Assembly (NCBI RefSeq): GCF_003253745.1
Contig: NZ_MZXV01000010.1
Span: 1 to 64,000 of the forward strand
Length of the DNA stretch: 64,000 nt
Direction: 5' to 3'
From: Mesorhizobium kowhaii
Lineage (GTDB): Bacteria; Pseudomonadota; Alphaproteobacteria; Rhizobiales; Rhizobiaceae
Positions within the stretch are counted from its first letter, which is position 1; each line of letters begins with the position of its first letter. Positions 62,663 through 64,000 of the stretch are shown in pieces. The position numbers and the translations under genes were made by a program. The notes below the pieces were generated by a model that was not told the origin of the DNA, ran no database searches, and saw nothing but the letters and a program-made list of their open reading frames with translations.

Positions 62663-63451
62663 CTAGGACTTTCCGAAGACGCCGATCATCGGCCCGAGAT
62701 TCCAGTAGTCATCGTTGCGGCCAATGGCCGGAGCGAACAGGCTGGATATTGTGCCGTCGAGGAACAGCGCGTTGTCGCAGCCGAGCGCGTCGCGGAAAAG
62801 ACGGGCGAAGGCATGGAAGGTCACCGTGCCTTTGGAAATGGCGAAGACCGCGACACCGTCCTTTCGCACGCCGACACCGTCGCGGGTCTTGCGCGAGGTG
62901 CTGTCGGCCTGGAATTTCGGATGCAGCTTGCCGTCGATCACCAGCATCGGCCCGGATTGCGTCGCATAGTCGAGCGGCGGCTGTCTTTTCAGAAAGTCCC
63001 TGGTGGAGCGGACCGCAGCCTTGCCGTTGCTCATGTAGAAAATGCCGTTCGGCTGCATGGAAAAATTGCCGCTCCCCGATCCCGTCTTCACCGACGCCAT
63101 TTCCTGGCCATGCTCGACATAGAGACCGACCGGATCGAGGTTGGGGTGATACATGCCGGCATTGATGGCAAACAGCATGGTGCGCCCGGCAGCCTGCTGC
63201 GAGGCATTGAGATTGTGCAGCGATTGAAACGGCTTGCCCGCCGGATCTTTCCAGAACAGTTCGACCTGATATCGCTTCGGGTCGACCTCGCAAACGAGAT
63301 AGCTGGTCGCCTCAAAGGCGAAGTCACGACATGGCGGCAGCGAGGCGACCCATTGGCCAAATCCCATGCCGAGTGCCGCCACCGATGGCAGCGCACCCTT
63401 GGCGAGCGCCAGCAATAGCGGCAGCGATTGCAGGAGGGTCAAAAAAACCAT
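62663..63451 (-). CDS. Exported phosphodiester glycosidase (NAGPA) family protein
   Basis: A 262-residue protein with an N-terminal signal (FLTLLQSLPLLLALAKGALP) and the NAGPA domain: TMLFAINAGMYHPNLDPVGL, NFSMQPNGIFYMSNGKAAV and CDNALFLDGTISSLFAP. Members such as YigE cleave phosphodiester-linked sugars or act on exopolysaccharide; the substrate is unknown here. A 75-bp gap separates it from the uppP gene on the same strand. The 183 bp to the lysozyme gene show only AT-rich spacer. Confidence 0.9.
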   Translation of the reverse strand: MVFLTLLQSLPLLLALAKGALPSVAALGMGFGQWVASLPPCRDFAFEATSYLVCEVDPKRYQVELFWKDPAGKPFQSLHNLNASQQAAGRTMLFAINAGMYHPNLDPVGLYVEHGQEMASVKTGSGSGNFSMQPNGIFYMSNGKAAVRSTRDFLKRQPPLDYATQSGPMLVIDGKLHPKFQADSTSRKTRDGVGVRKDGVAVFAISKGTVTFHAFARLFRDALGCDNALFLDGTISSLFAPAIGRNDDYWNLGPMIGVFGKS

Positions 63452-63526
63452 GCGCGTACCGGAATCCAGTTTGATGTTCCGGTACGGATATAGCCTGTTT
63501 CAAGCGATACTGTGGACGGACACGCC

Positions 63527-64000
63527 TCAGACAAGCCATCCCATCGCCACACTCAGCAGCAGGACGACACCGAGCACACCGCGATAGATGACGAACGGCC
63601 AGGCCGAAAAACGCTCCAGCACGCGCATCAGCCCCCATATGGCGAAGAAGGCGGAAACCGAGGCGACGACCAACCCCACCGCCAGAACCGACCAGCCATG
63701 CGCGTCGAGATGGACCTTGTGCAGCTCCCAAAGCTCCTTGAGGCCGGCGAGCGCAATCGCAGGCAGCCCAAGCAGGAACGAGAAACGCGCCGCTTCGGCT
63801 CGCTTGAAGCCGAGCCCGAGCGCGGCCGTCAGGGTCGAGCCCGAGCGCGACACACCAGGAATCAGCGCGCCGATCTGGGCGACGCCGACGAGCAGCGCAT
63901 CAGCCAGCGATGCCTCGGCGACGGTGCGCCGGTGGCTGGCGAAAATCTCAGCCAGCGCCAGCAGGATCGCCATGGCAATACAAGCCCAGCCGATCACCGT
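63527..64000 (-). CDS. uppP: Undecaprenyl-diphosphatase, 3' part
   Basis: Dephosphorylates undecaprenyl diphosphate to recycle the lipid carrier for cell-wall and polysaccharide synthesis. The visible 157 residues are the C-terminal part of the membrane protein, with the second signature motif PGVSRSGSTLTAALGLGFKR and several transmembrane helices, ending VAMGWLV. The start and the first motif lie beyond the window edge. Bacitracin resistance follows from overproduction in other species. Confidence 0.93.
   Translation of the reverse strand, partial: TVIGWACIAMAILLALAEIFASHRRTVAEASLADALLVGVAQIGALIPGVSRSGSTLTAALGLGFKRAEAARFSFLLGLPAIALAGLKELWELHKVHLDAHGWSVLAVGLVVASVSAFFAIWGLMRVLERFSAWPFVIYRGVLGVVLLLSVAMGWLV

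Noticed and set aside
1..64000. CRISPR arrays or a known defence system
   Set aside because: No regularly spaced direct repeats and no Cas, restriction-modification or similar genes were seen. The HicAB remnant is the only toxin-antitoxin locus found.

Overview
The window looks like chromosomal DNA of a Rhizobiales alphaproteobacterium, most likely Mesorhizobium or a close relative. The support is high GC, the gene families present (NDUFA12, a DUF2155 protein beside aat, AIM24, bacterial transglutaminase-like cysteine peptidase, DUF982, DUF1127, DUF2188, DUF3126), the adenosylcobalamin-dependent ribonucleotide reductase NrdJ, and Rhizobiales-type intergenic mosaic repeats. The genus is inferred from gene content; nothing was searched.

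Layout. 1-540: edge of an IS630-family element next to a low-GC gene remnant. 560-9700: core block with glutaminase, aminotransferase, M48 chaperone-protease, DsbA-like oxidoreductase, then a co-oriented run aroQ-accB-accC-aat (shikimate step, biotin carrier and biotin carboxylase of acetyl-CoA carboxylase, N-end-rule transferase), followed on the other strand by a DUF2155 protein and the complex I accessory protein. 9900-16500: panB-panC (pantothenate), VanZ-like, AIM24, gatB with a GNAT enzyme, a CBS protein and a rhomboid protease. 16500-19200: PAS, double-PilZ and transglutaminase-like peptidase genes, plausibly linked to surface behaviour, with an orphan minus-strand terminator in the first gap. 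19300-31700: mixed housekeeping, including gamma carbonic anhydrase, cysE, cold-shock protein, gloA, ilvA and an M24-fold protein that seems to lack its metal ligands. 31700-37300: two tandem paralogous lipoprotein hydrolases, adenine deaminase, and an Omp25-like barrel.

37500-41370 is a decayed accessory island around an intact tRNA-Leu(UAA). A second copy of the 5' half of that tRNA lies 1.15 kb upstream, with the C-terminal end of a tyrosine recombinase between them. Beyond the tRNA are small or broken genes and two copies of a palindromic repeat. 41371-53861 returns to ordinary genes (NUDIX, flavin oxidoreductase, CinA-like, USP, xanthine phosphoribosyltransferase, PilZ). It ends with nrdJ, preceded by a 590-bp leader with one strong and one partial NrdR box. 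One alpha/beta hydrolase here carries a frameshift.

53868-57300 holds a HicAB module whose toxin gene has lost one base, then a divergent LysR/metallo-hydrolase pair bracketed by a partial copy of the neighbouring gene. The same arrangement, a cargo gene next to a duplicated end of its neighbour, occurs at 23138-24199. The window ends with a methyltransferase, DUF1127 and LysR genes, a GH25 lysozyme lipoprotein, a phosphodiester glycosidase and the 3' part of uppP.
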